This document shows, in pieces, positions 37,142 through 50,500 of a stretch of DNA of 64,000 nucleotides. The position numbers were made by a program, and so were the translations under genes. The DNA is taken from positions 8,304,361 to 8,368,360 of the forward strand of contig NC_091931.1 of NCBI RefSeq assembly GCF_041260155.1, written 5' to 3'. Source of the stretch: Ptychodera flava (Eukaryota > Hemichordata > Enteropneusta > Ptychoderidae). Below the pieces are notes generated by a model. It was not told the origin of the DNA. It made no database searches and was given only the letters and a program-made list of their open reading frames with translations. Position 1 is the first letter of the stretch. Every line of letters begins with the position of its first letter.

Positions 37142-38598
37142 CTACCCCCTTAATAAGAACTTTAGAACCTGAAAATGACTTTTCAGAAAACGGCAGGGTA
37201 TCTGCCAACAAAGAGACTGGGAAGCCCCGGTATCTCTTAAAATTTTGACAGGGGTAGCGGAAGAAAAATCACTAGAAAGTGATATAAAACCATCATGAAT
37301 AAATGGTTCGAAAATACCCATAATGCTATCTTGAGAAGAATTGACCTTGACCTCATTAATTGGGGATAAGAGGGGTTTAACCTCAGAAAATGTGTTGCAC
37401 ACATTATTAGACTCTAATTGAGTTGATGAAGAAATAAAGCCGGTTGGCTTAGATCCACTTTGACCACTTTGACCTTCACGTTTTCTTTTCAATTTGAAAC
37501 ACTCTGACATTAAATGGCCGTCTTTCTTACAATAATTACAAGAAAGTGTACCAAACTGTTTGTCAGAAGGAGATTGAGACTTGGGATCTGATGATGTGGG
37601 AGTGTTACTTGAACTGTGTGAACTGCTGTCATTTGATTTCCTACTCTCCTTTGAGAAATTCTTGGATGAAAAGGAGGAGTTAAATTTACCTGCATTGTTT
37701 CTGTATGAAAAGGACTGGGATGGTTTGCTGAGAAATGAAGATTTGTGGGTCAATGAGTAATCATCGGCCAAACGTGCAGCAACCTCCAATGTATCTGCCT
37801 TTTGTTCATTGATAAACGTCTTGATGTCACTCCGAATGCACCTTTTAAATTCCTCAATCAAAACAAGTTGTCGTAATTTGTCATAATTCTGACTGACCTT
37901 TTCAGAAGAACACCAACGATCAAACAGTTGTTCTTTTGTTCGAGCAAATTCAACATAAGTTTGGTCTTTCGCCTTCTCACAATCCCTAAATTTCTGACGG
38001 TACGCTTCAGGCACCAACTCATAACCCTTGAGAATTAATTCCTTCACAGAATCATAATCTGAAGCCTGCTCTACTGACAACTGAATGTAAATTTCTCTGG
38101 CTTTACCCACCAAGCACTCTGCAAAAGCATAGACCAGGACTCCTTAGGCCAATTCAGACTCTGAGCAATTTTCTCAAAATGAAGGAAATATTTATCAACA
38201 TCCTTTTCTTGGAAAGGGGGAACTAACCTGAAATGCTTAGTGATGTCAAACTTGTCCGAAGGGAAGAATTTTCCTGACTGTCCAAGCTCTAAACGTTTTA
38301 TTTCTACCTGTAATCGCTGTTCTTCTAATCGCAATTCTTTTTCTCTCTGTCTTTCTTCCATTTCTAATCTTTCCTGCCTTTCTTTTTCTTTCTGTCTTTC
38401 TTCCATTTGCAATTCTTTTTCTTTCATTTCCTTTTCTAATTCCAATTTCTTAAGCTCCAAATCTGCCTGTCTCTCTTTTTCCATTTGTAATTCTTTTTCT
38501 CTCATTTGTAATTCTAGTTTCTTGATCTCCAAATTTGTCTGCATTTCTAATTCTAATTTTCTTAGTTCAAAGGTAGACTCGGGCTCATAATCTTTCAA
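37142..38598 (-). pseudogene. Gag region of the Gmr1-like element, SCAN-like capsid and CCHC knuckle
   Basis: Begins with a long Glu/Lys-rich coiled coil, followed by a capsid-like segment (EAYRQKFRDCEKAKDQTY, LVLIEEFKRCI) that resembles the SCAN domain, and a zinc knuckle CNYCKKDGHLMSECF. Published work derives the vertebrate SCAN domain from Gmr1-type gag. Broken. Confidence 0.75.
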
Positions 38599-38870
38599 GG
38601 TGGATTCCTCAAATTGGCCTAAATCAACTAGATGTTTGGCAATACGGTACTGTATTCCCTCTTGCGCATAGATCTTTTGACATCTACTTTAAGGACATTG
38701 GCCAGTGCAATGAGGTTGTCTTTTTTGAGGGAATCAAATGCGTCCTGATCAAGGTCATCCATAAATTCGTCTGGTTTAAATTCCGCCATGATTGGATTTG
38801 GCTGAGTTCACAGTGTACAGTAGTTTTGAAAAGGCTGGCAAAATGTTGTCAAACGGCTCAAATATTCGTC

Positions 38871-38888
38871 TCCCGGACGAGCCCCCAA
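38871..38888 (-). other. Primer-binding site, tRNA-Pro type
   Basis: On the minus strand, next to the 5' LTR, TGGGGGCTCGTCCGGGA matches the complement of the tRNA-Pro 3' end, the same primer used by murine leukaemia virus. Position and match are seen directly; primer use is by analogy. Confidence 0.8.
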
Positions 38889-38890
38889 TT

Positions 38891-39458
38891 TGTTACGTGC
38901 AGAGAAAACGAACAAAAGGGTGAACTCAGCAGTTAACGTTTAAACAAAATTTATTACGAAAATAAAACTAATTGCTAAGTTAGGATAGGATACAAGCTTT
39001 AAAGTGTACAGACTACTTATCTCAGCTGGGACGGCAGAGCTCCAGTCTCAGAGTTGTAACAGTCAGTCGGATGAATGAACAGCCTTTGGCTTGCAGGCTT
39101 GAAACTGCACAAAGTCCACAGTATAAATCCAGCGTTGGCAGTGAAGGTCTTGAAAGGTCTTGAGAATGATTACTGCTGGAGTTTAGTAACACACAAGAGA
39201 CACGATCCCAAAAGTCTGACTGGAAGCTGAGCACGTCCCTTTTATAAAGGCATATAAGACAATCTAGAACTTTTATTGACATGCTAATTACTGTTCTAAA
39301 ATTATCTCTCTTACACAACTAATCAACTTTCCAGAACATTCCAAACATGACTAATTGAATTCAAGGTTGTGAGGTCATTAAGGGCAGTGACCTTGAGAAT
39401 GTTCTAGACTAATTGAACTCAGGTCATGATGAGTGTGGGGGAAATGACCTACATAACA
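38891..39458 (-). repeat. 5' LTR of the Gmr1-like element
   Basis: The partner of 33935-34504, with the same TG..CA ends and near-identical sequence. It lies next to the primer-binding site, which makes it the 5' copy in element orientation. Confidence 0.95.
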
Positions 39459-39462
39459 ATCT

Positions 39463-41578
39463 GTATGTCAGTTGTTACTGACATGACTGTTCGCAAAGGT
39501 AACAGACAGTACATGAACAGACAGATCTGCATGTAGAGCAGTAGCTAGGCTATCGTCCACCTCTGTCACAGCTCTGTTGATGCTGCCATACATGCTGGAA
39601 AAAGATAATTCAATGGTCTTGCTGTACAAAGCAGTCCTATATCGTGAAGCTGACACAATGCCTAATGCCATCTCTCTCAGACCAAGTTACAGCCAATTAA
39701 TAGCCAAAATTGTTAGGAACTGGAAGTAAATAGGACAATACTGCATCGTCAGTGTAAGGCCTGTGAGAGCCTTTGCCTGAAAGAATTACACAGTGTACAG
39801 GTACTTTACTGTGGTACAGGGTCAGAGATGGAGAAGCACCCATATATGACCATGTTTTGATGTTTTGTAGGTCAGTAGGTCATAGGTCAGTGATTTTTTT
39901 CACTGGGTACTAGTACATACCACTGGCAAAGTGATGTTTATTCAACATGCACATTGATCAAACTGTATCGTCAGTAAACTGCCTGTTGATTGCCAAGGGA
40001 GGAATATCCTAGTTTTGCATAAACACAACAGAGACAATATCAGTATGGAGATGTATATGCTTCATCTTCCACCATTGGGCTTTGAATAAATTATCTGTTG
40101 ACTGTGTATCATGTATAGGAATTTTTCAGCCCAGTGCAATACAGCAGCATGAGGGCGCTTTGGGTGTGCTAAAAATTTAGGGCCAACAAACACTATCATA
40201 CAGTCAGTAAAGCTGTTTTATTTATCATTACCTCATCACTTTGAAAAGATTGTTTGGTTACCTATAAAACTGCTCCTCTTCAAAATCAATGTCTTCTCAG
40301 GCATCACAACAAATCCGACCTTGAAAGGTTACTGGTCATCATCAGGAATGTACATGGGTGAAACTCTACTATACTGCAAAAAGGTGTATTCTCTCAGAGG
40401 CTTGATTTTATTTCACAGTATTAAAGAGTCTTCAAGAATCAACGAATGGTTGAAAATAGTATTATAGATCAGATTTCAGTTAAGCTACTTACGACTCAGC
40501 TTCCACTAAAAAACAAGGAAGTTCTTTATCAAATTTACATGTCTGCAATTTTAGATTGACTATAATAATAAAACTGAATGGATTTCGTTCTGCATCAAAA
40601 ATTCTTGCTATATACCGTATATGTTCATCTACAGTAGGTGTATGAAGCTGGAATGTAATCTTGTAATTACATAGATGTTTGTGTTTCCTGATTTTCCCCA
40701 ATGATTTTCCTTTTCCCTCACTCATTTTGGTAAGTGAAATACATGCCTATTTAAAGGGACATTAGCTGTAACTGTTGACTAATTTTTCACTACTCTGTTA
40801 CAATGTATCAAATACAGAATTTTACTATAATTCGATCATCATGACCAATGTCTGATGTCTTGCTTGCCAACACAGTCTGTATATGTGAAATGACCATTGT
40901 TATTGTCGATACATGTGTTCTAGTCCGGACCTTAGAATTTAAACAATAACAATGCAGATTATACTCATATAGGGTATATTTATGAGCTAAATATAAGGAA
41001 TTTCTGCATGGTTCAGGGATTCAAACCAGAAAGTGCAGATGATACACAGAAACAAACAAAATAAAAATATGACCAAGCTTACAGCTAATTGATCTTTAAG
41101 TATGCAAACAATCACTTGAGAGCAGAAACTGTTGTCACAGTTGTGTTTTTGTCATTCAGTCCTGCTTCATGCTATCAAGGATTAAAAAAATTAATCCGAG
41201 TGTAAATAGATATGAAGAAATTATAATATGGCATCCAAATAAATAAACACATATTTGCAATGGCATACCAACAGTTTTGCTGAAATTGCATTGATGACCT
41301 TTCAACTCACAAGAGCATGGAAGACATCAGTGTACAGGCTATGTTGTGACCTTAGTGAAACTCAAATTGCTTACAGTAAAACTGACTGACTGTCATCAAA
41401 AGGTATGTGTTGTGTCCTACTTGTATTACATCATGAGATATTTCAGGTATGTCATGACTGTGTTTGTTAAAGCCAAAGGCAATTTATTAAAACATGTCCT
41501 ACAAATATGCAGTGTTGGGGAAATATATCTTAGAGACTGATAAAGTCCTTCTTGTAATTTTGACACACAGTGCTGGCA
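39463..41578. other. Flank between the LTR element and the first FAXDC2 coding exon
   Basis: AT-rich, no recognised exon other than the start of FAXDC2. Contains the TIR element at 40751-41099. It is probably part of the first FAXDC2 intron if the gene's promoter lies further left. Confidence 0.45.
40751..41099. mobile_element. About 350-bp TIR element, second copy of the AGCTGTAAC family
   Basis: Begins TTAAAGGGACATTAGCTGTA and ends with the inverted TTAAAGATCAATTAGCTGTA, about 22 bp of imperfect inverted repeat with TTAA at both edges. Same family as 20146-20501, diverged inside. Non-coding. Confidence 0.65.
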
Positions 41579-44500
41579 ATGGAGGGTAAACGGGAACTGT
41601 GTACACCAAGCTGCCGACCAGCACCACCGCCTGCTGTCGCTGTGCCAGAATCACAGGTTAGTCATGTGACTGTGAATCACAACATCATACCATTATCTAT
41701 GGCAAACTGCACAATTCGAGGTCTATAGAGATAGAGCTTTCTCATTTTCAAAAAGAAGGGTAGTGAAAGTGGCCAATGTTAACATGAAACCATTACCATA
41801 AGGCATTGTGAACAATGAGTATAAGTATGTAATTGTATGTCCTCATCATGGCAAATTCCACTATACTTATGTAATTACATTGTATATCATTAGTAATTAA
41901 ATCTCAGAGAAACACTGTAATTATTTTATCCTTTAAGAATTTATTTTTCAAAGTAACTCTTGAACTTGGAGTATGGTACATCATTGTTGAATTTTAAGAG
42001 GTCATGGTGACTGTCATGATCTCATCACCAAGTGACCCTGGCATTGTATATATTCAAATCTGAGATTTGTTTACGAAGTACTTACAAACCGGGTAATGTC
42101 ACGCCATGTCATAGGCAAATATTAATACTGCTGTATCCGGAAGATAATTTTTGAACAAAACGCTTCCTTCTAAATACCGGTAGGAGGGATTTATCAAACT
42201 CTGCTTGTTTTCCTTGTTTCGTTTGATCCTTATTTAATATTCATACTTTCGAGAACAAAATACCGCCCCCCTCAAAAAAAAAATATAACAACAAAAAAAC
42301 TTTTACCATCCCATTGACAAAATTATCTTTTACAAATACCAGTTAAAAACGCTTGAACACCAAAGCTTCCTACTCGTATCACAGGGCAGTTTTAGCTCAG
42401 AGCAAGAATAATTTTAGTAATGTGGAGATGTCATCCTAAAATAGCACTGTGACATTTATAAGTTAGGTCAATCTTTTTTGATGTACATCTTATACTGATG
42501 AAGCTATTCAGTCACCTAACTGACAAATGTTATTAAATTATATCAAGAACATCTACCTTATAAACTTCCTAAGTTTTAGCGAAAATGTAGTTTATTCACT
42601 AATAGTATTATTGTTGAATAATTTACACACTTTAAGAATTTTCATCATTTTTCCAGTGTAATGTGAATGCAAGTGGAAGTTTCAATAAGATTAAGAGGTA
42701 TTACGTGTATTAAATTAAGTTATTTCCTGTTGTGAAAAATAACCTTAAATCCCTAATGTCAATAAAAACATACAATGACATAACTCTCTGAAGCCTTTCT
42801 GTGGAATATGACCTGCTATTTTGATATGAACCTATTCTGAGCATCCAAGCTGTGCATGGCTGGACTGTATAAAAATACACATGCTGTAATACAATATTGT
42901 TGACTTTATGCCAAACAATTCATTCCTCTGAATCGTCTGGTCCTGTGACTATGTCAAACACAAGAGCTGGGATAAAAATTCCTAAACAGGCGTCACACAC
43001 TTTTGTATGCCAGTAACATTGTGTGCTTAACCTTTCTGTTCCAAGTTTGCCTGCTGTTCAACGCTTTTGCCAATACATGAAAATAAAATGGCGTCCATTA
43101 CATGAATAATGAAGGCCCGATTTTAAAGGACTCAATCCAAATACTTGCCGTTGTTGATGCTTACATTGTTCAAAAAACAGAATAGTGGGTATGGAATCTT
43201 GACGTTTTGTGATGGCCGTACAAATTCATGCTACAGAGGACATACAATTTTGTTTTGTTTACAAAGTCAAAAACTCAGCTGCAGTGATTTATATGGTAGA
43301 ATCCATTGATAATAATGTTAAACACTTCCCAAAATCATTTGCTCAGTCAGACATAAATGGTTTGCAACTGTGTGTCTTCAGGTCTCATTCACATTTATGG
43401 ACAGAATTCATATACAAATTAAAAATACCAAGATTTCATCTGTTAATTTTTAGATATTTACCATAAATCTTCCCACCAACATTAAATGTGTATTGATTTG
43501 ACTCCGTCTGCATTACATTTTAAAACAGCTCAGAAAAGACATTATTTGAATATCAGAAATAAGTATGTAATATTTTTTCGATACCCAACAATACGTGTAT
43601 CATGCTGAAGTCTTATGCTGTTTCAAGCAGCAGCAAAATTACTTCATACATGTGAAACAGTTGTCTGACGAATCACACATGATACCAATTGCAACCGTGG
43701 CAACTCACAAATATTTTGACATGTTTGTTGTATAACTTTGTTCAGAAGTATCAACACATTTACTGTGAAATTGTCCGGTGCCGGGTAACACAAAACTGCT
43801 TGTGCTATATTACAGTCTCTCAGACATTCATTTGCTAAAGAAACTGTGAAGGCTTATAAATCGCTGTCTTTTTTTCATATATCAGCTGCATTCCAAAAAT
43901 TTCCACAACTGATTTTTGCTGTCTAGAAGATTTTGTCCAAATTGATTGTTTTACAGAGACACACAATATTAGGGCTGTAAAAACTTGCAGGTATCAACCA
44001 GTAATATTTTGTTTGCAGTTTTGAATTATTCACAAAGTCAGCATCCACACAGAGTGTTACAGAAATTTATACAGCATAAGGAAGAAACGCCATCAATATT
44101 TTAAAGTGAAATTCTCTAAAATTCATCAACTGACAACGTCCTGACAAGCATTGTCCAGGTAAAACAGAACCTGGTGTATATATGACATGTGAAATAGCAT
44201 TATACTAGTCTTATGTCATTTGTAGAAGTATGAAAGGTGTCAATTGAAGGGATCAATATGTCACATTTCCTATTCTGGTTTATTAATGCTTCAGGGCGTG
44301 TTCTTGAAAGGAGTTGCGAGTACACACAGCCTTTCATGTCAGCATCAAATGTACATTGACCCACAGTGTGCTGTGAATTTAAGTGAATGAAAAGTGACTG
44401 ATCCACAAAACCATCTGAGAAAGCCCATAGTGTATACGGATATCTTCTGTGTAGCCAGGCATGACCCACACGTACTCAGACATTCGTAGCATAATATTAG

Positions 44501-47500
44501 CACAAATACTCCAAAGCTCACCCTTGCCACCTAAATATAGGTCATCCATGCTACAGACTACAGGCTATGTGTGTATTTTTGATATCCTTATGAACCATAA
44601 ATGTCAAGAGAAGGGTTTGTCTGTTGTACACTGACAGAGTCATAACTTTTACCCAAAGCCTTTAAAGAAATATTTTCTGGCAATAATAAATTCACATTGG
44701 CTGATATTAAATGGATATTAAAATAGAGAAAGGCAGTTTTGAATAATTCATGAGTTTTGATAACATGCAGAGTTCCTCATAAGGAATGATCTACTGAATA
44801 ATTCATGAGTTTGTAAAGGCACTGTTCAAAGCATGTCATAGTATCGGTGTCAGGGTACACCTTGTCTGGGTCTGTGTGTAGACGTCGAAGCCCTCACCAT
44901 GTTCATGGTCAACGCCACAAAGATAGTAAGTAGTGATCAAGATGACGTATAGTATTTGTTTTTAACAGTACAGGTGACCCTTTGGAAGTTGGCTGCACTA
45001 TGCTGACAGGTAGAATTTTGTCTCATTCATGTCAAATTCTGGAATTGACAAGTGCATGATAGAAACTGAAACTCAATGAGACTGTATCGACTAGCACCAA
45101 AGAATTGCATAGTAGTATGTTTATGACATCAGAATTTCTACGCAATAAAACCCTAATATGATAAATGTAAAATAACTGCTCAGAATGTCAAAATGAAAGG
45201 GCTTGCCCATAATTGCCATTATTTGCTAGCAGGTATATTTGTTTCACACATACAAACAAGAGCTACAACTTACATGTAGGTTTTCTGTTAAAATATTTCC
45301 TGCAATTTCCAATCTTTTTATGAAATCTGTAATTAATTACTGTTATGAGACAGCCGGATGTAAAAATTACGTGTAAATAATCACACACATACACAGAAAT
45401 GTACTCAGTGTGTGGCTGTGCTAATGTCTCTATTTTAATGGCTTGGATGAGTCACTGTGTACATTTAATGTGAGATTTACATTTCACACAACATTACAAC
45501 TTACCGGTACATGGTGGCATAAATTTGTATATTCCATCAGTCTCACCATGACAGGCTAGCAGTAAATGTTGTGTTGTTCCCCATGCAAGGCTATGAATCC
45601 ATGAATGGTTGATAATTACTGTCATTTGTGATATCTGATAGCTGACAATAGTGCTCTGTGATTATGGATCTACAAGGACAAGCACACTTAAAGGTTTAAT
45701 CTCTACAGGGCAACATCACCTTCTGTCACAAAAATCTTAAAAATGTATCTGAAATTATTTACCACAAGTGTGCATATAGTTTACTATCATTGTATCACAT
45801 TATACCGGTACATGTAGTTGAGAAATTTTAACATTTTGAATTCAGATATCTGTTCTTCTTTCTGAAATTGGCAACGCCCACCATCAGTAACATTTTCAGC
45901 AAGTCCTTTATGGCTAGGTCAAACTCACTTGATAATATGCAAAGAAGTATTAAGCTAAATTGTCAAGTTATGTTGTCCTGCTGGCCAGGAATAAGTATTA
46001 CATGTCATAGTAAGATGACAGTATCTCAAACATGTAGTCCATTAATTAAGAACATATCAGATCTTGGTAGCCATACCATTATAGTATATTAAAAATGCAT
46101 GGATTGTATATTCATATTATGAGCTTGAAGACATCTGTGGTACAGATTTGCAATTGTTAAACAGTCTACCAAGTTTCACATGCAATAGATTTCTATGTGA
46201 AACAGCAATAACAATCAATAGTTTCACATCATAGTTTCACAATACATGTATAAATTCCATAATTTTACTGACACACAAGTGGCTGATATCTGTAATGTAC
46301 TGGTATTTATATCTTCAGATTACAGTCAATTATTTTTCTATGAACATTTTGGGCCGTTCCTAATACGGTGGATGCACTGGCACTTTTACCTTCACAGATT
46401 TAAGCTAAATGCAGTTCTTGACAAAAAAGAAGAATAGAAAAAGGAAAACCTCAGCAAATTGGATGCTAGTACTTTATTACTATTGGAGCATATTGTATCA
46501 GGCAAATCTAGAGCAAGTAAATTCTTTGCTGTGCATTTCTTGGTTTTGAGTTTTCAAGGAAAAAAAAAACTTTTCTCGCAGAATTTTCCATAGTTTAATA
46601 TTCTGTTGCAATACTGAGCCTTGACTTTTACATTAATTAGATGAAGTACTTCCTTACAACCACTGAATCATGTGGTGATGTAAAATGGTACCCTTTGTGC
46701 ACAAACACAGTGACATAAATGCGCATCTTGTATGAGAAAACTATCAGAAAAAGGAAATTGATTTTGTGGTAAATTTGTGTTTGTTATTTCACCCCCTTAC
46801 CCACATACTTTGGTTTCCTTGCAATTGTACAATATCACTATAAACTGTGTCATTGTTCGATAATACACAATTGACAAACAACTCAGTAAATAACCATCAG
46901 CCACAAGTATTGCGTACACCTATGTTTGTCCAATAAGGCTACATGATGTATATTAAGTTAAGTGCAGGGCTAATGTGTGAATGTAAAACACATCAAGTGG
47001 ATTTTCTTAGAATACAAATTTTGTAAAAGTTGTAAGTCACATCTGTGCATTTTTAAGTACCCTGGTAGTCTTTAACAGGTATCCTGAAACTAAGTACTGA
47101 TGCTATCATCAGGGCATCTGTGTTTGTATATTATGTAGATGCATGTATTTATGGCATATATTTAAATGTATGTCCTCTGTACGAAACTTTAATGTGACAA
47201 GGTGGAATGCTCTAATGTGTCTCAATTGCCTAGTTTGCCAGTTGTGGGTGTACATTGACGCATGAAGCAAGCAGCATAACAGTTTCAATAAAAACACATA
47301 CATGTATGATATATATGCTGGTGTTGTATCAACACTCTTTAAGTTGTACTTTCTAAGTAAAAGACAAATGTAGCATCATTTGATTTTCTGTAATTAAATA
47401 AAAAACCTATCTGAATGTAGCACATACTTTCTTTTTTTTATAATCACATTACAAGGGATGTGGCAGGCCAAAATAGTTTGAAAATTTTAACAAGGATGAC

Positions 47501-50500
47501 AAAGTGCTTACGCTGAATTTTCACACTGAAATTTACTCATAATATAGTGAATAATGTAAAAGTTTATTATGAGTGATTTCAACATAGACCACAACATGTT
47601 TCATCATTGACATTTTTGTTTCAGGCTGACAGGTTGAGCCAGTCATTTGACTCTATCAAGAAGTATCTCTTTGTAACTGGTACAGCACTGTGTGTGTTCA
47701 TTGCGGCCCGCAATTCCATCACATGGCATTTACAGCAGTTCTGGGGGGCATCCGGTGACTTCTGGCAACACTGTTGGCTCCGTGTCTACGATCTGTGTGA
47801 AGGTGATCAGCTGACATTGGCTGTGGCAGGTGAGAAAATAATGGGAGAGTTGTTGGCCATTGAAATGTCTATCCAGATACAGAAGCAGGATATAGAGACA
47901 GATTGCTGAATCTGCCTTCAGACAACATATTTGTATGTAACATACTGGTTTCATTGAAAAAGTCTGTTCATAGTCACAATGCATTGATTAATCACTTCAG
48001 CTTGCAATACGCTTTAAAGTCATCAATTTACGCAGCATATTCATTAGAGTCATGTACACATAAATAGGAAACACTCACAAATTCAGACCCTGTGTTTTGC
48101 TGATAATCCGTTTGTCTGCAGAGAAGAACATGTTATTCTGTATCCTTTTTTCAGTTCTTTTTCAGTTTTTTTAGCTCACATTGGTATACCAATGTGAGGT
48201 AATGGTATAAGCTGAATCAGTTCATTTGCATGCCGTTTGCATGTATGTACATGTATGTATGTATGTATGTATGTATGTATGTATGTATGTATGTATGTAT
48301 GTATGTATGTATGTATGTATGTATGTATGTATGTATGTATGTATGTATGTATGTATGTCCGTCCACATCAAAAACAGCTAAACCGCAGCACCTACTGTCT
48401 TAGTATTTGGTGTACAGATGCACCTAGGGGTGGAGATGTGAATTTGTTCAAATGAACTTGCCAGTGTCAAAAATATGCAAATGAGGGGAAAAAAGGAAAA
48501 ACCCTGCAAATTGCTAAAACTCTGTAACCATTGGTCAGATAGGGTTGAAACTTGGTGTGCAGGTTCCTTTAGGCATTCTAAAGTAGGTGTTTAAATTTGG
48601 GATGAAAATTTTTTCAGGGTAGTTTTTTCAGTTTTTAGTCAAAAAATGTTTTTCTCTGAAACCACTCATCTGATTGCTTTGAAAGTTGGTATACATGTTC
48701 CTCAGGATGACCTCAGTCAAGTGTATACAAATTGAATTGAAATTTTCATATTTGTAATTTTGGGGCTATTTTTCCAAATTTTTGGTCAAAAATTTTTTTA
48801 TTCAAAAATTACTAATCTGATAGCTTTGATATTTGGTATACAGGCTCCTAAGGTTGATCAAAATCAGTTTAATGAATATTGTCAAGATATCTTGAATTTT
48901 GTATTTTTGCTGAATTTTTTGGTTATTTTTCTCATTTTAAGTAAAATTTCTTCTTCTCTGAAACCGCTAGCCCAATTGCTCTCAAATTTGGATTGGATGT
49001 TTGCAAGGGTGTTACCCTTCTAATTGTTGAAATTACGACAAAATTGGAAATATTACTGTTTTGGAGCAATTTTTGTCATTTTGGTCAAAAAATCTTAAAA
49101 AATATTTCTTTTTAAAGCCCCTGGACAGACAGCTTTTATATTTGGTGTACAGATGTCCAGAGATGACAATAGTTAGATATGTAGAATTGTCCATGAAATA
49201 TACAAATTGTATTTTTAAGGGTGAAGTTACTACGCCATCACGTCAAAATTCAGTTGTTGGTGTAGAATTTGTTCTTGAAACTTTGCACAAATATTCTTGG
49301 AAGTTGTGCTAGTGCAAAAATGAAATAAAAATGGGGTCACCACGCTTGTTTCCATGGAAACGGACGTTAAAATGGCGTCGTTAGAAATAAATAAAAATGA
49401 TATAATTCACTTAAACTAAAGAAAGCAATTATAAAACGCTTAGCAAATGAGTTAATTTTACATAAATACGAAACTAAGATCCATATCTATCGAATGTATA
49501 GTTTTCATAATGTTTGTGAAGAAATTTTGACATGAGTATCGAGTACAAAATGACGATATCGAAATTATATCACTACATGCTTTTCGAACTTTCTTCCTGT
49601 CGCTTTGAATGGTGTCATTTTGACCAAACTAAAATCCTGACATAATACATTTAGTTTACACTTTTCAATAAAAGGGTGTCACCACGCTACTTTTTACAAT
49701 ATCTCCAGGTGAATGGGTAATTTGCGCAATGTAAATGGGAGAGAAATGTTAATTTTTCGCTCATATTGAATAAAAACCAGCTTCCTAGGGGCTCAAAATA
49801 TGACAAGGTTATGGGTCACATGTATTCTAAGAGACTGGGTCAAAAAATTAGGTAAAAGCGCAATTTCAACAATGACAGGTGATGTTAAATACATGCGCTA
49901 CAAAATAACCCATTTGCGGCAGGCTGGGGTTAAATCTGCGCAGAAACGTTCTAAGTGCGTGCACGTCCGAATTCGTCGCCTTTACTTAAGAACATTTGTC
50001 TTTTGGTCAGAAAACTTATTCTCAAAATTACTTGTCTATAGCTTTGTAATGTTGTACAAAAGTCCCGAAGGATGTTATTAGATAAATTTTCAGCTCAAAG
50101 TGTTGGGAAACCCCCAAATTTTTATATTTTAGGTAATTTTCTTTTGTAACCTTAAATGACCTACAACAACCCAGGATATGTTGTGAGAGACTTTTGAAGG
50201 CTGTGAACATAATTTTGTCATATTTAATATCAATTTGTAGTAAAATTTGATCCAGAAAACAAAGCTGAGGTAAATGTTTTCATTGCAAACCAATTTTTGC
50301 AACTTTTGCATGTAAGGCATACAAGAACTGATGAGAAATTTGGATCCAGGATAATTCCAGATGTTGTAATACCCCCACAGTGGAAGGCATTTCACTATCT
50401 GTAACTGATTTAAGTGCTGTTTACATTCGAATGATAGCACTCATAGCATTAATTAAAGAATCCCAAAGTTGTAAATACATTCTGTGCCAGCTGGTCTTAT

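Larger units (their letters stand above)
33935..39458 (-). mobile_element. Gmr1-like Ty3/Gypsy LTR retrotransposon, broken, young
   Basis: A fossil LTR element in minus orientation, bounded by two LTRs of about 570 bp (TG..CA ends) and the target duplication ATCT (33931-33934 and 39459-39462). Parts in element order: primer site, gag region with coiled coil, SCAN-like capsid part and CCHC knuckle, integrase region, then a reverse transcriptase/RNase H remnant. Integrase lies before reverse transcriptase, the Copia-like order that defines the Gmr1 group of deuterostome Ty3/Gypsy elements. The coding part is broken in several places. The LTRs differ at only a handful of positions, so the insertion is recent on an evolutionary scale. 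Confidence 0.9.

Noticed and set aside
48237-48455. Met-Tyr-Val-Cys repeat protein
   Set aside because: Translation of an ATGT tetranucleotide tract.
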